Source of the DNA: Eubacteriales bacterium
Lineage (GTDB): Bacteria; Bacillota; Clostridia; Lachnospirales; Lachnospiraceae
Direction of reading: 5' to 3'
DNA length: 64,000 nt
Assembly (NCBI GenBank): GCA_030524545.1
Contig: JAUNGM010000008.1
Location: 1-64,000 of the forward strand
Under the pieces are notes generated by a model. That model made no database searches. It had not been told where the DNA came from and was given only the letters and a program-made list of their open reading frames with translations. Shown here piece by piece: positions 33,972 through 43,442 of the stretch (positions are counted from its first letter, which is position 1; each line of letters begins with the position of its first letter). The translations under genes were made by a program, and so were the position numbers.

Positions 33972-34661
33972 ATGAGCAGGAGAGTATTGGTAGTAGATGA
34001 CGAGAAGCTGATTGTAAAAGGAATCCGTTTCAGCCTGGAACAGGACGGAATGGAGGTAGACTGCGCATATGATGGTGAGGAAGCGGTTGAGAAAGCCAGG
34101 GAGAATAAATATGACATTATCCTCCTGGATCTGATGCTGCCTAAGATGGACGGACTTGAAGTATGCCAGCAGATCCGGGAGTTTTCCAATGTGCCGATCG
34201 TTATGCTGACTGCCAAAGGAGAAGACATGGACAAGATTCTGGGTCTGGAATACGGCGCAGATGATTATATCACAAAGCCTTTTAATATTCTGGAGGTAAA
34301 GGCCCGCATTAAGGCGATCATCCGCCGCGCAGGCTCTGACCATGAGGAGAAAGAGAAGGCGAAGACGATTCAGGCAGGCGATCTGAAGCTGGATTGTGAG
34401 GGACGCCGTGTATTTATTTCAGGGAAGGAGATCAACCTTACAGCGAAAGAATTTGACGTATTGGAACTGCTTGTTTTTAACCCCAATAAAGTATACAGCC
34501 GCGAGAATCTTCTGAATATTGTCTGGGGTTATGAATACCCGGGAGATGTGCGTACTGTAGACGTACATATCCGAAGACTCCGCGAAAAGATTGAGGCAAA
34601 TCCCAGTGAGCCGAAATACGTACACACCAAGTGGGGTGTGGGATATTATTTTCAGGCATAA
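33972..34661 (+). CDS. OmpR/PhoB-family response regulator
   Basis: The 229-residue protein has a receiver with phospho-acceptor D53 in ILLDLMLPKMDG, Thr in MLTAKGED and Lys in DYITKPF. A winged-helix output domain follows (AKEFDVLELLVFNPNKVYSRENLL, then RTVDVHIRRLREKIE). It starts 11 bases after comEA and is followed 3 bases later by its kinase. It resembles WalR/PhoP/ResD-type regulators; its targets are not evident. Confidence 0.93.
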   Translation: MSRRVLVVDDEKLIVKGIRFSLEQDGMEVDCAYDGEEAVEKARENKYDIILLDLMLPKMDGLEVCQQIREFSNVPIVMLTAKGEDMDKILGLEYGADDYITKPFNILEVKARIKAIIRRAGSDHEEKEKAKTIQAGDLKLDCEGRRVFISGKEINLTAKEFDVLELLVFNPNKVYSRENLLNIVWGYEYPGDVRTVDVHIRRLREKIEANPSEPKYVHTKWGVGYYFQA

Positions 34662-34664
34662 TCC

Positions 34665-36086
34665 ATGAAAAAACGAGGAAACTATTTTAAAAGTCTGCGT
34701 TTCCGTATCCTGATTATCCTGATCATTCTGGGAATTGTGCCTAGTGTCATTGCTGCAGGGATGGTCATTTCGAACTATGAAGACAAGGCCATTGATATCC
34801 GGGTCAGCGGCATCCGTAAGGAATGCGACATTTTGTGCAGCCTGTTAATTAAAGAAAATTATCTCAATGACTCCAGCTCGCAGGCTGTCAACAGCAAGCT
34901 GGAGTTATTGTCTAATATTTACGGCGGAAGGATTCTGCTGGTGGACAGGGATTTTAAGGTAGTCAAGGATACTTATCACGTAGATGAGGGGAAAATTATG
35001 CTTTCCCCGGAGATTGTCCGGTGCTTTAAGGGGGAAGACAGCAGCGGTTATACCAGAAAGAAACAGACACTGGAGATAGCCGTTCCGATAAAGAGCCCGG
35101 ATGTTCAGCAGCTTCAGGGCGCCATGCTGGTTACTTTTTCCTGCAGCGAAATTGCAGCCACTGTTTTTGAACTGGAGCAGAAGGGGATTCTGATCATCGG
35201 AATTATCGTGGCACTTGCAATTCTCCTGGGATATGTGCTTTCGACAGTGCTTGTGAAGCCATTTGCCAGAGTGACCAGGGCTATTGAGGATCTGACAGAC
35301 GGTTATCAGAATGAAGAGATTTCCGTTCCGGATTATACGGAAACGGTGCTCATCACAGATGCGTTTAATAAGATGGTGGCACGTATGAAAGTTCTGGATG
35401 AATCCCGGCAGGAATTTGTATCCAATGTGTCCCATGAACTGAAGACTCCTTTGACCTCCATGAAGGTACTGGCGGATTCTCTTGTGGGCCAGAGCGGTGT
35501 TCCCGAGGAACTTTATCAGGAGTTCATGCAGGACATTACTGCGGAAATCGACAGGGAGAACAAGATCATCACAGACCTGCTTGCCCTTGTGAAAATGGAC
35601 AAAAGGGCTGCGGAGCTGAATATCACACATGTGGATATCAATCAGCTGCTGGAGGATATTCTGAAACGGCTGCGTCCCATTGCGGACAAGCGGAATATTG
35701 ATCTGATCCTGGACAGTTTCCGAACCGTGGAAGCAGATGTGGATGAGCTTAAATTTACGTCAGCCATCAGCAATCTGGTGGAGAATGGTATCAAATACAA
35801 TGTAGATGACGGATGGGTGAGAGTCTCCCTGGATGCGGATCATAAATATTTTTACGTGACTGTGGCAGATTCGGGGCTCGGAATTCCGGAGGATTCTATT
35901 GACCGCATTTTTGAGCGTTTTTACCGCGTTGACAAATCCCATTCCAAAGAGATCGGCGGAACCGGGCTGGGCCTTGCGATTACCAGAAGCAGCATTGCCA
36001 TGCATCATGGTGTGATCAAGGTATTCAGCCGTGAAGGCGAAGGAACCACGTTCTCCGTGAGAATTCCGTTGTCGTATATTCCGTAG
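34665..36086 (+). CDS. Membrane sensor histidine kinase
   Basis: The 473-residue kinase has a first helix (about 13-34), an extracellular sensor part to about 172 with a PAS-like single-domain pattern, and a second helix (174-196). A HAMP domain precedes HisKA with H257 in SNVSHELKTPLTSMK. The ATPase domain shows N-box LVENGIKYN, G1 DSGLGIPED and GGTGLGLAITRS. It pairs with the response regulator upstream. A GerMN lipoprotein follows, possibly as a surface partner. The signal is unknown. Confidence 0.93.
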   Translation: MKKRGNYFKSLRFRILIILIILGIVPSVIAAGMVISNYEDKAIDIRVSGIRKECDILCSLLIKENYLNDSSSQAVNSKLELLSNIYGGRILLVDRDFKVVKDTYHVDEGKIMLSPEIVRCFKGEDSSGYTRKKQTLEIAVPIKSPDVQQLQGAMLVTFSCSEIAATVFELEQKGILIIGIIVALAILLGYVLSTVLVKPFARVTRAIEDLTDGYQNEEISVPDYTETVLITDAFNKMVARMKVLDESRQEFVSNVSHELKTPLTSMKVLADSLVGQSGVPEELYQEFMQDITAEIDRENKIITDLLALVKMDKRAAELNITHVDINQLLEDILKRLRPIADKRNIDLILDSFRTVEADVDELKFTSAISNLVENGIKYNVDDGWVRVSLDADHKYFYVTVADSGLGIPEDSIDRIFERFYRVDKSHSKEIGGTGLGLAITRSSIAMHHGVIKVFSREGEGTTFSVRIPLSYIP

Positions 36087-36096
36087 GAGGTGCCGG

Positions 36097-37050
36097 GTGA
36101 AGAAAGGTTTATGTATATTTCTGGCTGTTCTTTTTGCCTGTATTTCCCTGACGGGCTGTACCATTGAAGTGGTGGAAGAAAACCAGCAGGAGGAAGAGAC
36201 CAGCAGCTACAGGATTTATTGTCTCAATGGAGATGAGACGGGGCTGGTGGAAGAAGACTATACGCCAAAGGAAGAAGAGGCGGAGTTTATGATCAAGGAT
36301 CTGATGCAGCGCCTTGGAAAAAAGGCGTCGGAGGGGGAGGAAATCAATCTTCTTCCCAAAGAGGTTACGATCAATTCCTATACCTCCAAGGAAAAAGTGC
36401 TGATCATTGATTTTAACGGACAGTACAGTAAAATGAGCAGGGCAAGGGAAATCCTGGTTCGTGCAGGAATCGTAAAGATGTTTGTACAGATTCCCGGAAT
36501 CCAGTCCGTGCGTTTTACTGTAAATGGCCAGGATCTGACAGATTCCAAAAATGAAAAAATCGGAGAAATGAATGCGGACACATTTGTGGAATATTCCGGT
36601 AAGGATATGGACAGCTATCGTTATGATACGTTCACCCTTTACTTTACGGATAAAACCGGAACGAAGCTTGTAGCGGAGAAGAGGAACGTCTACTATAAGA
36701 GAAATCTCCCCAAAGAACGTGTCGTGCTGGAACAGCTTGCAAAGGGGCCGATGGTAAAGGGACATTATCCTACCATACCGGGAACTGCGGTGGCATTGGA
36801 TGTAGTGATTTCAGACCGTATCTGCTATGTGGATATGGATCAGAGCTTTCTGGACTATGCGCTGGATGTTTCTGAGGAGATTCCTGTTTATTCGGTTGTC
36901 AATTCCATACTTGCTGCCTGTGAGGCAGACAAGGTGCAGATTACCGTGGAGGGCAGTTCATCCGGGACATTCGGCAAAGAAATGAATCTGTATAATTTTT
37001 ATGAAAAGAATGAACAATTGATTGAAACAGAACAGGACCAGGAAGAATAA
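36097..37050 (+). CDS. GerMN-domain lipoprotein
   Basis: The 317-residue protein has a lipoprotein signal with lipobox LTGC (Cys at 21) and an acidic linker. Two GerMN-type repeats follow, at about 45-150 and 165-300; the conserved patterns include KVLIIDFNGQYSKM and RICYVDMDQSFLDY. GerM and sporulation GerMN proteins act in spore envelope and germination complexes, while LpqB-like members partner kinases. Directly after a kinase, a signalling role is also possible. The start is GTG 36097 behind AGGAGGT. Confidence 0.87.
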   Translation: MKKGLCIFLAVLFACISLTGCTIEVVEENQQEEETSSYRIYCLNGDETGLVEEDYTPKEEEAEFMIKDLMQRLGKKASEGEEINLLPKEVTINSYTSKEKVLIIDFNGQYSKMSRAREILVRAGIVKMFVQIPGIQSVRFTVNGQDLTDSKNEKIGEMNADTFVEYSGKDMDSYRYDTFTLYFTDKTGTKLVAEKRNVYYKRNLPKERVVLEQLAKGPMVKGHYPTIPGTAVALDVVISDRICYVDMDQSFLDYALDVSEEIPVYSVVNSILAACEADKVQITVEGSSSGTFGKEMNLYNFYEKNEQLIETEQDQEE

Positions 37051-37067
37051 GGTCGGAAAGGAGCGTT

Positions 37068-39380
37068 TTGGGAAGACGCCCGATGTGTTTGGTCTGCCTG
37101 CTCCTGATGCTGGCAATGTGTCTTGCGGACGGGCTGGGGATTCCCCTGATTCGGGGAAACCCACTGCCCGAATCCCTGCAGGCATGGATCAGCCGGCATC
37201 CGGAGGCTGTCATCTGCGGGGAGGTACAGCAATGTGCAGAATCAGAATTTTCCCAATCTGTCTATCTCAAACGGGTTTGGCTGCTATATCAGCCGGAACA
37301 GAAAAAGATTTCTGAAGAAAACAATTCTACAAAAGATTTATCTGCAAAAGAATCTGATAAAACAGAGTCGAATGTAAGAGATTCTTATGAAAAAGTTTCC
37401 ATTGAAAATGTAAGAGTTTTTTTGAAAAAAGAAAAAGGAAAAGCAAATGAGAAAATTCCGGCAGGAACACTTCTGAAGGTGTCCGGCAGGCTGGTTCGTG
37501 TACCCGAAACCAGAAATCCGGGAGAGTTTGACAGCCGGCAGTATTATGGATGCAGACACATCTACTACTTTATGAAGGACGGGGTGATTCAGGACAGATC
37601 TGATTCTTATTCCGCATATCTTCAGGGTCTTGTGGAGGTGCGGGAACATTTTGCCAGGATTTTTGAGGGGGCTGCAGGCGGGGATGCCCCTGTATTTGAG
37701 GCAATGGTGCTTGGAGTAAAGGGAGAGCTGGAGGAAGAGGTAAAAATGCGTTACCAGATGGCCGGAATCATCCATATTCTGGCGATTTCGGGGATGCATA
37801 TCAGCCTTTTGGGTGCTGGGCTGAACCGATTGTTAAAAAGGGCCGGACTGGGGATTTTTCTGTCAGGGATGATTTCCCTGGTTTTCATGATACAGTATGG
37901 GATGATGACGGGCGGAAGCGTGTCGGCCATGCGCGCGGTGTGTATGTTCCTGATGGCAACGGGCGCAGAGCTTTTGGGAAGGTGCTACGACGGGATGACG
38001 GCACTGGCCGTATCGGCGCTGATCCTGCTTCTGAATTCACCTGCAAATCTTTACAGCAGCGGTTTTCTGCTGTCTTTCGGCGCTGTGTGCGGGCTGGGGG
38101 CTGCACCGGTTCTTTGCAGGCTGGTCGGAAGCAAAAATAGGATAATAAATGCATTGTTGTCGTCTGCAGCGGTGCAGCTTATGACTTTGCCGGTGATGCT
38201 TTATTTTTATGGAGAAGTATCTTTGGCGGGTATCCTTTTAAATCTTGCTGTCCTTCCAACGGTTGGAGCGGTTCTAGCAAGCGGTGTCGCAGGCGGCCTG
38301 GCAGGACTTGCCAGCCTGAAAGCTGCCGGCGTCGTTATAATACCCGGAAGGGCGATGCTGTTTCTGTATGATAAATTGTGTATACTGGCAGGAAAGCTTC
38401 CCTGGTGTACCTGGATCGGGGGAAGACCGGAACTGTGGCAGATCGGCTTATATTACGGATTGCTGTTTCTGGCATTCCTCTTTGGGAAAAAAGCGGGAGA
38501 ACTGCAGGCGTTATACCGAAGAAAAGCGGCGATGTTTGCTGCAGTGCTGATTTTTGCCGGGATTTTTTGTTTGGGATGGCATCACCGGGAGGGTCTGACG
38601 ATTACCTGTCTGGATGTGGGGCAGGGAGACGGGATTGTTCTGGAGACTTCAGACGGGCATCAGTTCCTCATTGACGGAGGCAGCAGCAGTAAATCCGGTG
38701 TCGGACAATATCAGATTCTTCCATATTTAAAAAGCAGGGGGATTCACTGTCTGGATGCGATTCTGGTATCGCATACGGATGAAGATCACATCAGCGGAAT
38801 CCGGGAACTGCTGACTTTTATGGGAAGGGGGCTGACCGGTGTGCGGGCTGAGCGGCTGATCTTGCCTGAGTGGGAAGAAAAAAGCGAGGCATACCGGGAA
38901 CTTGAGAAGCTCGCACGGGAAGCGGGCATAGCCGTGCTGCAGGGAAAACGCGGGGATGTGCTCCTGGCGGGGAAGCTGGAAGTGAAGCTCCTGGCACCGG
39001 AGAAGGACAGTCCGGGCATTGATGTGAATGAAGAGGGGATGGTACTGGAAGTGCGGTATGGAGGATTTACAGGGCTTTTTACAGGAGATATCGGTATGGA
39101 GACGGAGAAAGAGCTGCTGCCGCTTCTTTCGGATGTAGATTTTCTGAAGGTCGCCCATCATGGTTCGAGATATTCTTCAGGCAAGGAATTTTTAGAAAAG
39201 GTAAAGGCGGAAGTGGGAGTGATTTCCTGTTCTGCTGCAAATACTTACGGACATCCTGCGGCAGAGACGGTGGAGCGTCTGGAGAAATCGGGGTGCCGGC
39301 CGGAGTATACGATGGAAAGCGGAGCTGTGATTTATTGGACAGACGGTGAGAACTGGACAGTGGAGGGGTGGCTTGAATGA
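37068..39380 (+). CDS. comEC: ComEC/Rec2 DNA-uptake channel
   Basis: The 770-residue protein has the ComEC layout: an N-terminal membrane part and OB-like domain (DUF4131), then a competence membrane domain with MAGIIHILAISGMHISLL. A C-terminal metallo-beta-lactamase-like domain carries LDVGQGDGIVLE, SHTDEDHISG and KVAHHGSRYSS. ComEC passes single-stranded DNA across the membrane, and the C-terminal domain may be the nuclease. The likely start is TTG 37068, with AAAGGAG just upstream, since the nearest ATG (37083) is too far from it. It is separated from comEA by three genes. Confidence 0.92.
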   Translation: MGRRPMCLVCLLLMLAMCLADGLGIPLIRGNPLPESLQAWISRHPEAVICGEVQQCAESEFSQSVYLKRVWLLYQPEQKKISEENNSTKDLSAKESDKTESNVRDSYEKVSIENVRVFLKKEKGKANEKIPAGTLLKVSGRLVRVPETRNPGEFDSRQYYGCRHIYYFMKDGVIQDRSDSYSAYLQGLVEVREHFARIFEGAAGGDAPVFEAMVLGVKGELEEEVKMRYQMAGIIHILAISGMHISLLGAGLNRLLKRAGLGIFLSGMISLVFMIQYGMMTGGSVSAMRAVCMFLMATGAELLGRCYDGMTALAVSALILLLNSPANLYSSGFLLSFGAVCGLGAAPVLCRLVGSKNRIINALLSSAAVQLMTLPVMLYFYGEVSLAGILLNLAVLPTVGAVLASGVAGGLAGLASLKAAGVVIIPGRAMLFLYDKLCILAGKLPWCTWIGGRPELWQIGLYYGLLFLAFLFGKKAGELQALYRRKAAMFAAVLIFAGIFCLGWHHREGLTITCLDVGQGDGIVLETSDGHQFLIDGGSSSKSGVGQYQILPYLKSRGIHCLDAILVSHTDEDHISGIRELLTFMGRGLTGVRAERLILPEWEEKSEAYRELEKLAREAGIAVLQGKRGDVLLAGKLEVKLLAPEKDSPGIDVNEEGMVLEVRYGGFTGLFTGDIGMETEKELLPLLSDVDFLKVAHHGSRYSSGKEFLEKVKAEVGVISCSAANTYGHPAAETVERLEKSGCRPEYTMESGAVIYWTDGENWTVEGWLE

Positions 39381-39445
39381 AATGGGGGGATGTGTTAAAA
39401 TGGCAAAAGATAAATGAAGATTAAGCAGGGACAGGAGTCTGAAAA

Positions 39446-40432
39446 GTGAAATCAATACAGGAAGATATAAAAACGGGTAATTTTAAGCAGATGTATCTTC
39501 TCTTTGGAGAAGAGGCTTATTTGAAACAGCAGTATAAACAGAAGCTTGTGAATGCCCTGAACCCGGACGGTGATACAATGAATTTCAGCCGCTATGAAGG
39601 GAAAGGGATTGAAGTGAAGGGAATCATTGACCTTTGCGAAACGATGCCTTTTTTTGCGGAGCGGAGAGTGATTCTGGTAGAAGATTCCGGGTTTTTTAAG
39701 AATAAATGTGAGGAACTGGCAGAATATATCAAAGAACTGCCGGATTATTTAGTTTTGATTTTTGCCGAAACGGAAGTGGATAAGCGCAGCAGGATGTACA
39801 AGGCTGTGAAGAGCAGCGGACGTGCGGTGGAATTTGGCAGGCAGGATGAGAAGACGCTTATGCGCTGGGCTGCCGGAGTCCTGTCCAGGGAAGGAAGAAA
39901 GATTACCCAGCGGGATATGGAACTGCTGCTGACGAAAACGGGCACGGATATGGGAAATCTGCGTATGGAGCTGGAAAAGCTGATCACGTATACGACCGGG
40001 AGGGATGTGGTGACAGGAACAGATATTGAAGAAATCTGTACCACACAGACGACCAATAAGATTTTTGATATGGTGCGCGCTGTCACGGAAAAGAATCAGA
40101 AAAGGGCGCTGGATCTTTACTATGATCTTTTGACACTGAAGGAGCCTCCCATGAGGATTTTGTTTCTTTTGGCAAAACAATTCCGACAGCTCCTGCTGAC
40201 AAAACAGCTTTCAGGAGAAGGGGCTTCCCAGGCTGAAATTGCTTCAAGGCTTGGAGTACCTTCCTTTGTAGTGAGGAACATTGCTTCCTGCGCACGGTCA
40301 TATACTGTGGAAGAACTGGAAGAGGCAGTGAAAGACTTTGTGGATGCAGAGGAAGCGGTAAAAACCGGCCGCCTGGGAGATGTGCTGAGCGTGGAGCTGC
40401 TCATTATCAAATACAGCTCTGCCAGCAGATAA
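39446..40432 (+). CDS. holA: DNA polymerase III subunit delta
   Basis: The 328-residue clamp-loader subunit opens the beta clamp. The N-terminal part reads MYLLFGEEAYLKQQY and YEGKGIEVKGIIDLCETMPFFAERRVILVEDSGFF, a typical HolA pattern. The C-terminal collar part has PPMRILFLLAKQFRQLL and LGVPSFVVRNIA. The gene lies between comEC and rpsT, the order known from B. subtilis (yqeN). Confidence 0.95.
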   Translation: MKSIQEDIKTGNFKQMYLLFGEEAYLKQQYKQKLVNALNPDGDTMNFSRYEGKGIEVKGIIDLCETMPFFAERRVILVEDSGFFKNKCEELAEYIKELPDYLVLIFAETEVDKRSRMYKAVKSSGRAVEFGRQDEKTLMRWAAGVLSREGRKITQRDMELLLTKTGTDMGNLRMELEKLITYTTGRDVVTGTDIEEICTTQTTNKIFDMVRAVTEKNQKRALDLYYDLLTLKEPPMRILFLLAKQFRQLLLTKQLSGEGASQAEIASRLGVPSFVVRNIASCARSYTVEELEEAVKDFVDAEEAVKTGRLGDVLSVELLIIKYSSASR

Positions 40433-40490
40433 AGGCAGGGTGTCTTTGGCGTCTGCGTGCAGAGACTGAGTATGAAATAATAAAAATAAT

Positions 40491-40526
40491 AAAAAGACAG
40501 TCACTGACGGTTGTGACTGTCCTTTT
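40491..40526. terminator. Bidirectional terminator between holA and rpsT
   Basis: AAAAAGACAGTCAC (40491-40504) pairs with GTGACTGTCCTTTT (40513-40526) with one mismatch in the A/T part. T-runs on both strands let it end holA and the convergent rpsT. Confidence 0.85.
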
Positions 40527-40548
40527 AATTATAAGCTTATAATTAAAA
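40523..40548. repeat. Perfect 26-base palindrome
   Basis: Bases 40523-40548 are their own exact reverse complement, centred on AAGCTT, and consist almost only of A and T. It directly adjoins the terminator hairpin, downstream of rpsT. The role is unknown: it could help termination, form a cruciform or bind a protein. Confidence 0.7.
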
Positions 40549-40567
40549 TAATGTAAATCGTTCTCTA

Positions 40568-40831
40568 TTAGCCGATGCTGTTAACGGCTTTGGTTAAACG
40601 GGAAACTTTTCTAGCGCAGTTGTTTTTGTGATAAACACCTTTGGAAGTTGCTTTGCTGATAGTGGAGATTGCATTTGTTAATGCAGCCTGTGCAGCTTCC
40701 TTATCCTTATTCTGTACTGCAACCTCAACCTTCTTGATAGAAGTCTTAACAGCAGAACGGATCGCTTTGTTTCTCGCAGCTTTTGTTCTGTTCACTAAAA
40801 TTCTTTTTTTAGCAGATTTAATGTTAGCCAA
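40568..40831 (-). CDS. rpsT: Ribosomal protein S20
   Basis: The 87-residue basic protein starts ANIKSAKKRILVNRTKAARNKAIRSAVKTSIKK and ends KNNCARKVSRLTKAVNSI, a clear S20. It binds 16S rRNA in the small subunit. The start codon is TTG at 40831, with GGAGG 8 bases upstream; the frame extends a few codons further but only the TTG gives the conserved ANIKSAKKR N-terminus. E. coli rpsT also uses UUG and is autoregulated. The gene is opposite in direction to its neighbours. Confidence 0.96.
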   Translation of the reverse strand: MANIKSAKKRILVNRTKAARNKAIRSAVKTSIKKVEVAVQNKDKEAAQAALTNAISTISKATSKGVYHKNNCARKVSRLTKAVNSIG

Positions 40832-40913
40832 TTTGTACACCTCCAATTCAGGGTAATAGTGAAAATGTTTGCCGCAGAAACAGACACGGGCGCTCCTGCG
40901 AACATGCTAATAT

Positions 40914-40942
40914 ATCTTATTATAAAACCCTTTGAATGTCAA
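40914..40942 (-). promoter_or_regulatory. rpsT promoter
   Basis: On the minus strand TTGACA (40942-40937) is 17 bases from TAAGAT (40919-40914), giving a leader of about 75 bases before the TTG start. Confidence 0.6.
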
Positions 40943-41024
40943 TACATATTTCCGTAAAAATCGTAAAAAATATCAAAGAAGTAAGCGGTGTATCAAACGG
41001 AAAATCAATCTGGAGGGTAAAATC

Positions 41025-41933
41025 ATGATGGAAAATTACAGAGTCAGAACGGATCTTGCCTTGGAGACGACAGAACGTTTTACCGAGGAAAACGTGGAAA
41101 TCCGGGGTGTAGAGATTAAAGAGGACTACAATGAAGAAAAGGATATCCGTACTACGGTTGTGCGGATCCGTACGGAAAACGGCGCTAAAGCTATGGGAAG
41201 GCCGCAGGGACATTATATCACCATTGAGGCGCCAAATTTGTCCATCCCTGATGAAGACTATCACAGAGAGGTTTCGGAGGAGGTTGCGCATCATTTGCGT
41301 CAGCTGATCGATCTCAGCAGTGAAAAATCAATCCTTGTGGTCGGACTGGGGAATCAGGCAATCACTGCAGATTCCCTTGGACCTCATGTAGTGCAGAATA
41401 TGAGGATGACCAGGCATATTATTCGGGAATATGGACTGAAGGGACTGGGAGAGGAAAAAATGCACCGCACCAGCGGGATCGTTCCGGGGGTAATGGCGCA
41501 GACGGGGATGGAAACCTCGGAGATTGTAGAGGGTGTGGTGAGCGAAACAAAGCCGGATGTGGTGATTGCTATTGATGCTTTGGCAGCGCGCAGCGTAAAA
41601 AGGCTGAACAGGACGATTCAGATTACGGATACGGGAATCCATCCCGGATCCGGTGTGGGGAATCACAGAATCGGGCTGACAGAGGAAAATCTTCAGGTGA
41701 AAGTCATTGGGATCGGAGTACCGACAGTTGTAGATGCGGCAACGATCGTACACGATTCTATGGCACATCTTCTGGATGCTCTGGATGAGGCTGAACAGAA
41801 GGAATTTCTGGAAGAAATGATTTCTCCTCATCTTCACAGTATGTTTGTGACCCCAAAGGATGTGGATGAGACTGTAAAATACCTGAGTTTTACGATTTCC
41901 GAAGGGTTAAATCTGGCATTTTCGCGGATGTAA
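41025..41933 (+). CDS. gpr: Germination protease GPR
   Basis: This 302-residue aspartic-type protease degrades small acid-soluble proteins when spores germinate. The N-terminus YRVRTDLALETTERF holds the family pro-sequence region, and VVGLGNQAITADSLGPHV and GVMAQTGMETSEIV are conserved blocks. ATG 41025 follows GGAGGG; the frame opens 93 bases earlier without a ribosome site. It precedes spoIIP, as in B. subtilis, where it is made in the forespore as an inactive precursor. Confidence 0.94.
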   Translation: MMENYRVRTDLALETTERFTEENVEIRGVEIKEDYNEEKDIRTTVVRIRTENGAKAMGRPQGHYITIEAPNLSIPDEDYHREVSEEVAHHLRQLIDLSSEKSILVVGLGNQAITADSLGPHVVQNMRMTRHIIREYGLKGLGEEKMHRTSGIVPGVMAQTGMETSEIVEGVVSETKPDVVIAIDALAARSVKRLNRTIQITDTGIHPGSGVGNHRIGLTEENLQVKVIGIGVPTVVDAATIVHDSMAHLLDALDEAEQKEFLEEMISPHLHSMFVTPKDVDETVKYLSFTISEGLNLAFSRM

Positions 41934-42019
41934 AAGCGATAGAGTGCGGCGGCTCAGATGTTTCCGCATGGTATAATCCGGAAGCTTCTGTCATAGGATA
42001 CCTTTAAAGAGGTGATTAT

Positions 42020-43381
42020 GTGACGAATTTCCAGAAGGCATTCTGCGTTTTGATGAGCCTGTGTTTTTTTGCTGTGCTGGCATTGGTGCCGGACCCTTTT
42101 TTTCTGCAGGAGAATGTATACAGGCAGCTCCCGCTGTATTGCTTCCTGGAAAAAAAGGCGGGAAGCGTACCCTGGAGGGAAGATCCCGAGACCTATGAAA
42201 AGATTATTGCGGATAATACGGCATATTTGGGACTGCAGGTTCAAAAGGAGAACGGGCTGTTAGCACCGGAAGAAGAGAAGGACGATCAAAAAGCGGACAA
42301 CCAGTCTGAACCTTCCGGTTTCGGAGCAGAACAATTGTCCGGAGAAACCGGGGAAGCGCAGAAGGAGCAGACTGCGGAGAAAGTAGATGAGCATCAGACA
42401 GCAGAGGAAAGAAATAACCAGGCACAAGCTTCGGAAAAGGAAGTGAATGATGCCCGGATGGAAGCGGAGGAATCCGGTCAGCCCGAGACTGCTGAAAAGA
42501 GCAACGAAAATGGAACGGAAACAGAACATTCCGGGGAGGCAGACGTGACCGGGGAGGAAGAGATTACCACGGCGGCCAGACCGGAAGGGATGCTGGAACC
42601 TCATCCGGTACTGGATCTTTCACCGGAATCTTTGGCAGATTATGACTATCTTCTGGGACAGTTTTTTATCCTGGATTCCAATACGGCCACCAACGAGGAG
42701 CAGTTGAATGCAGCCCAATTCCTTGCAGAAGACCTGACAATACAGCAGGATGCGGAGAAACCGCAGATCCTGATTTATCACAGCCACAGCCAGGAAGCTT
42801 TTGAGGATTCCAGGGAAGGTGAAGTGGAGGATACCATTGTAGGTGTAGGAAATTATCTGACGCAGCTTCTCTCGGAAAATTATGGGTATCATGTTATACA
42901 TGTCACCGAAACCTTCGATATCATTGACGGTGAAATTGACCGCAGCCGTGCATATGATTATGCGCGGGAATATGTGGAGCAGGTTCTTGAGGAGAACCCC
43001 TCCATTGAGGTCATTATTGACCTGCACAGAGACGGCGTCCCGGAGGACCGCCGTCTGGTTACAGAGATAAATGGAAAAGATACGGCCCAGATTATGTTTT
43101 ATAACGGATTGAGCTATACGGTGAATAACGGCCCGGTGGATTATCTGCCCAATCCTTATATTCAGGATAATCTGGCCTTTTCTTTTCAGCTGGAATACCA
43201 GGCTGCCCTGTATTATCCGGAACTTTACAGGGGGATCTATCTTGCCGGCCTTCGTTATAATCTTCATTTACGCCCGAAAGCCCTCCTTCTTGAAGCCGGT
43301 GCCCAGACGAATACCGTGCAGGAGGTAAAGAACGCCATGGAGCCATTTGCGGATATCCTTGACAGAGTGCTTCGGGGATAA
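42020..43381 (+). CDS. spoIIP: Stage II sporulation protein P
   Basis: This 453-residue protein is a membrane-anchored amidase/endopeptidase that thins septal peptidoglycan during engulfment with SpoIID and SpoIIM. It has an N-terminal helix (8-25), a long Glu/Gln-rich linker (about 75-195), and the SpoIIP catalytic domain with IYHSHSQEAF and VIIDLHRDGVP (zinc ligands). The start is GTG 42020 behind AAAGAGGTGA. The acidic linker is longer than usual for the family. It follows gpr, as expected. Confidence 0.94.
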   Translation: MTNFQKAFCVLMSLCFFAVLALVPDPFFLQENVYRQLPLYCFLEKKAGSVPWREDPETYEKIIADNTAYLGLQVQKENGLLAPEEEKDDQKADNQSEPSGFGAEQLSGETGEAQKEQTAEKVDEHQTAEERNNQAQASEKEVNDARMEAEESGQPETAEKSNENGTETEHSGEADVTGEEEITTAARPEGMLEPHPVLDLSPESLADYDYLLGQFFILDSNTATNEEQLNAAQFLAEDLTIQQDAEKPQILIYHSHSQEAFEDSREGEVEDTIVGVGNYLTQLLSENYGYHVIHVTETFDIIDGEIDRSRAYDYAREYVEQVLEENPSIEVIIDLHRDGVPEDRRLVTEINGKDTAQIMFYNGLSYTVNNGPVDYLPNPYIQDNLAFSFQLEYQAALYYPELYRGIYLAGLRYNLHLRPKALLLEAGAQTNTVQEVKNAMEPFADILDRVLRG

Positions 43382-43442
43382 ATGTTTTGCTATGTAAAAA
43401 CACCTGAAAACGAACAAATTTTTGGTAAAATGTCACAAACAT

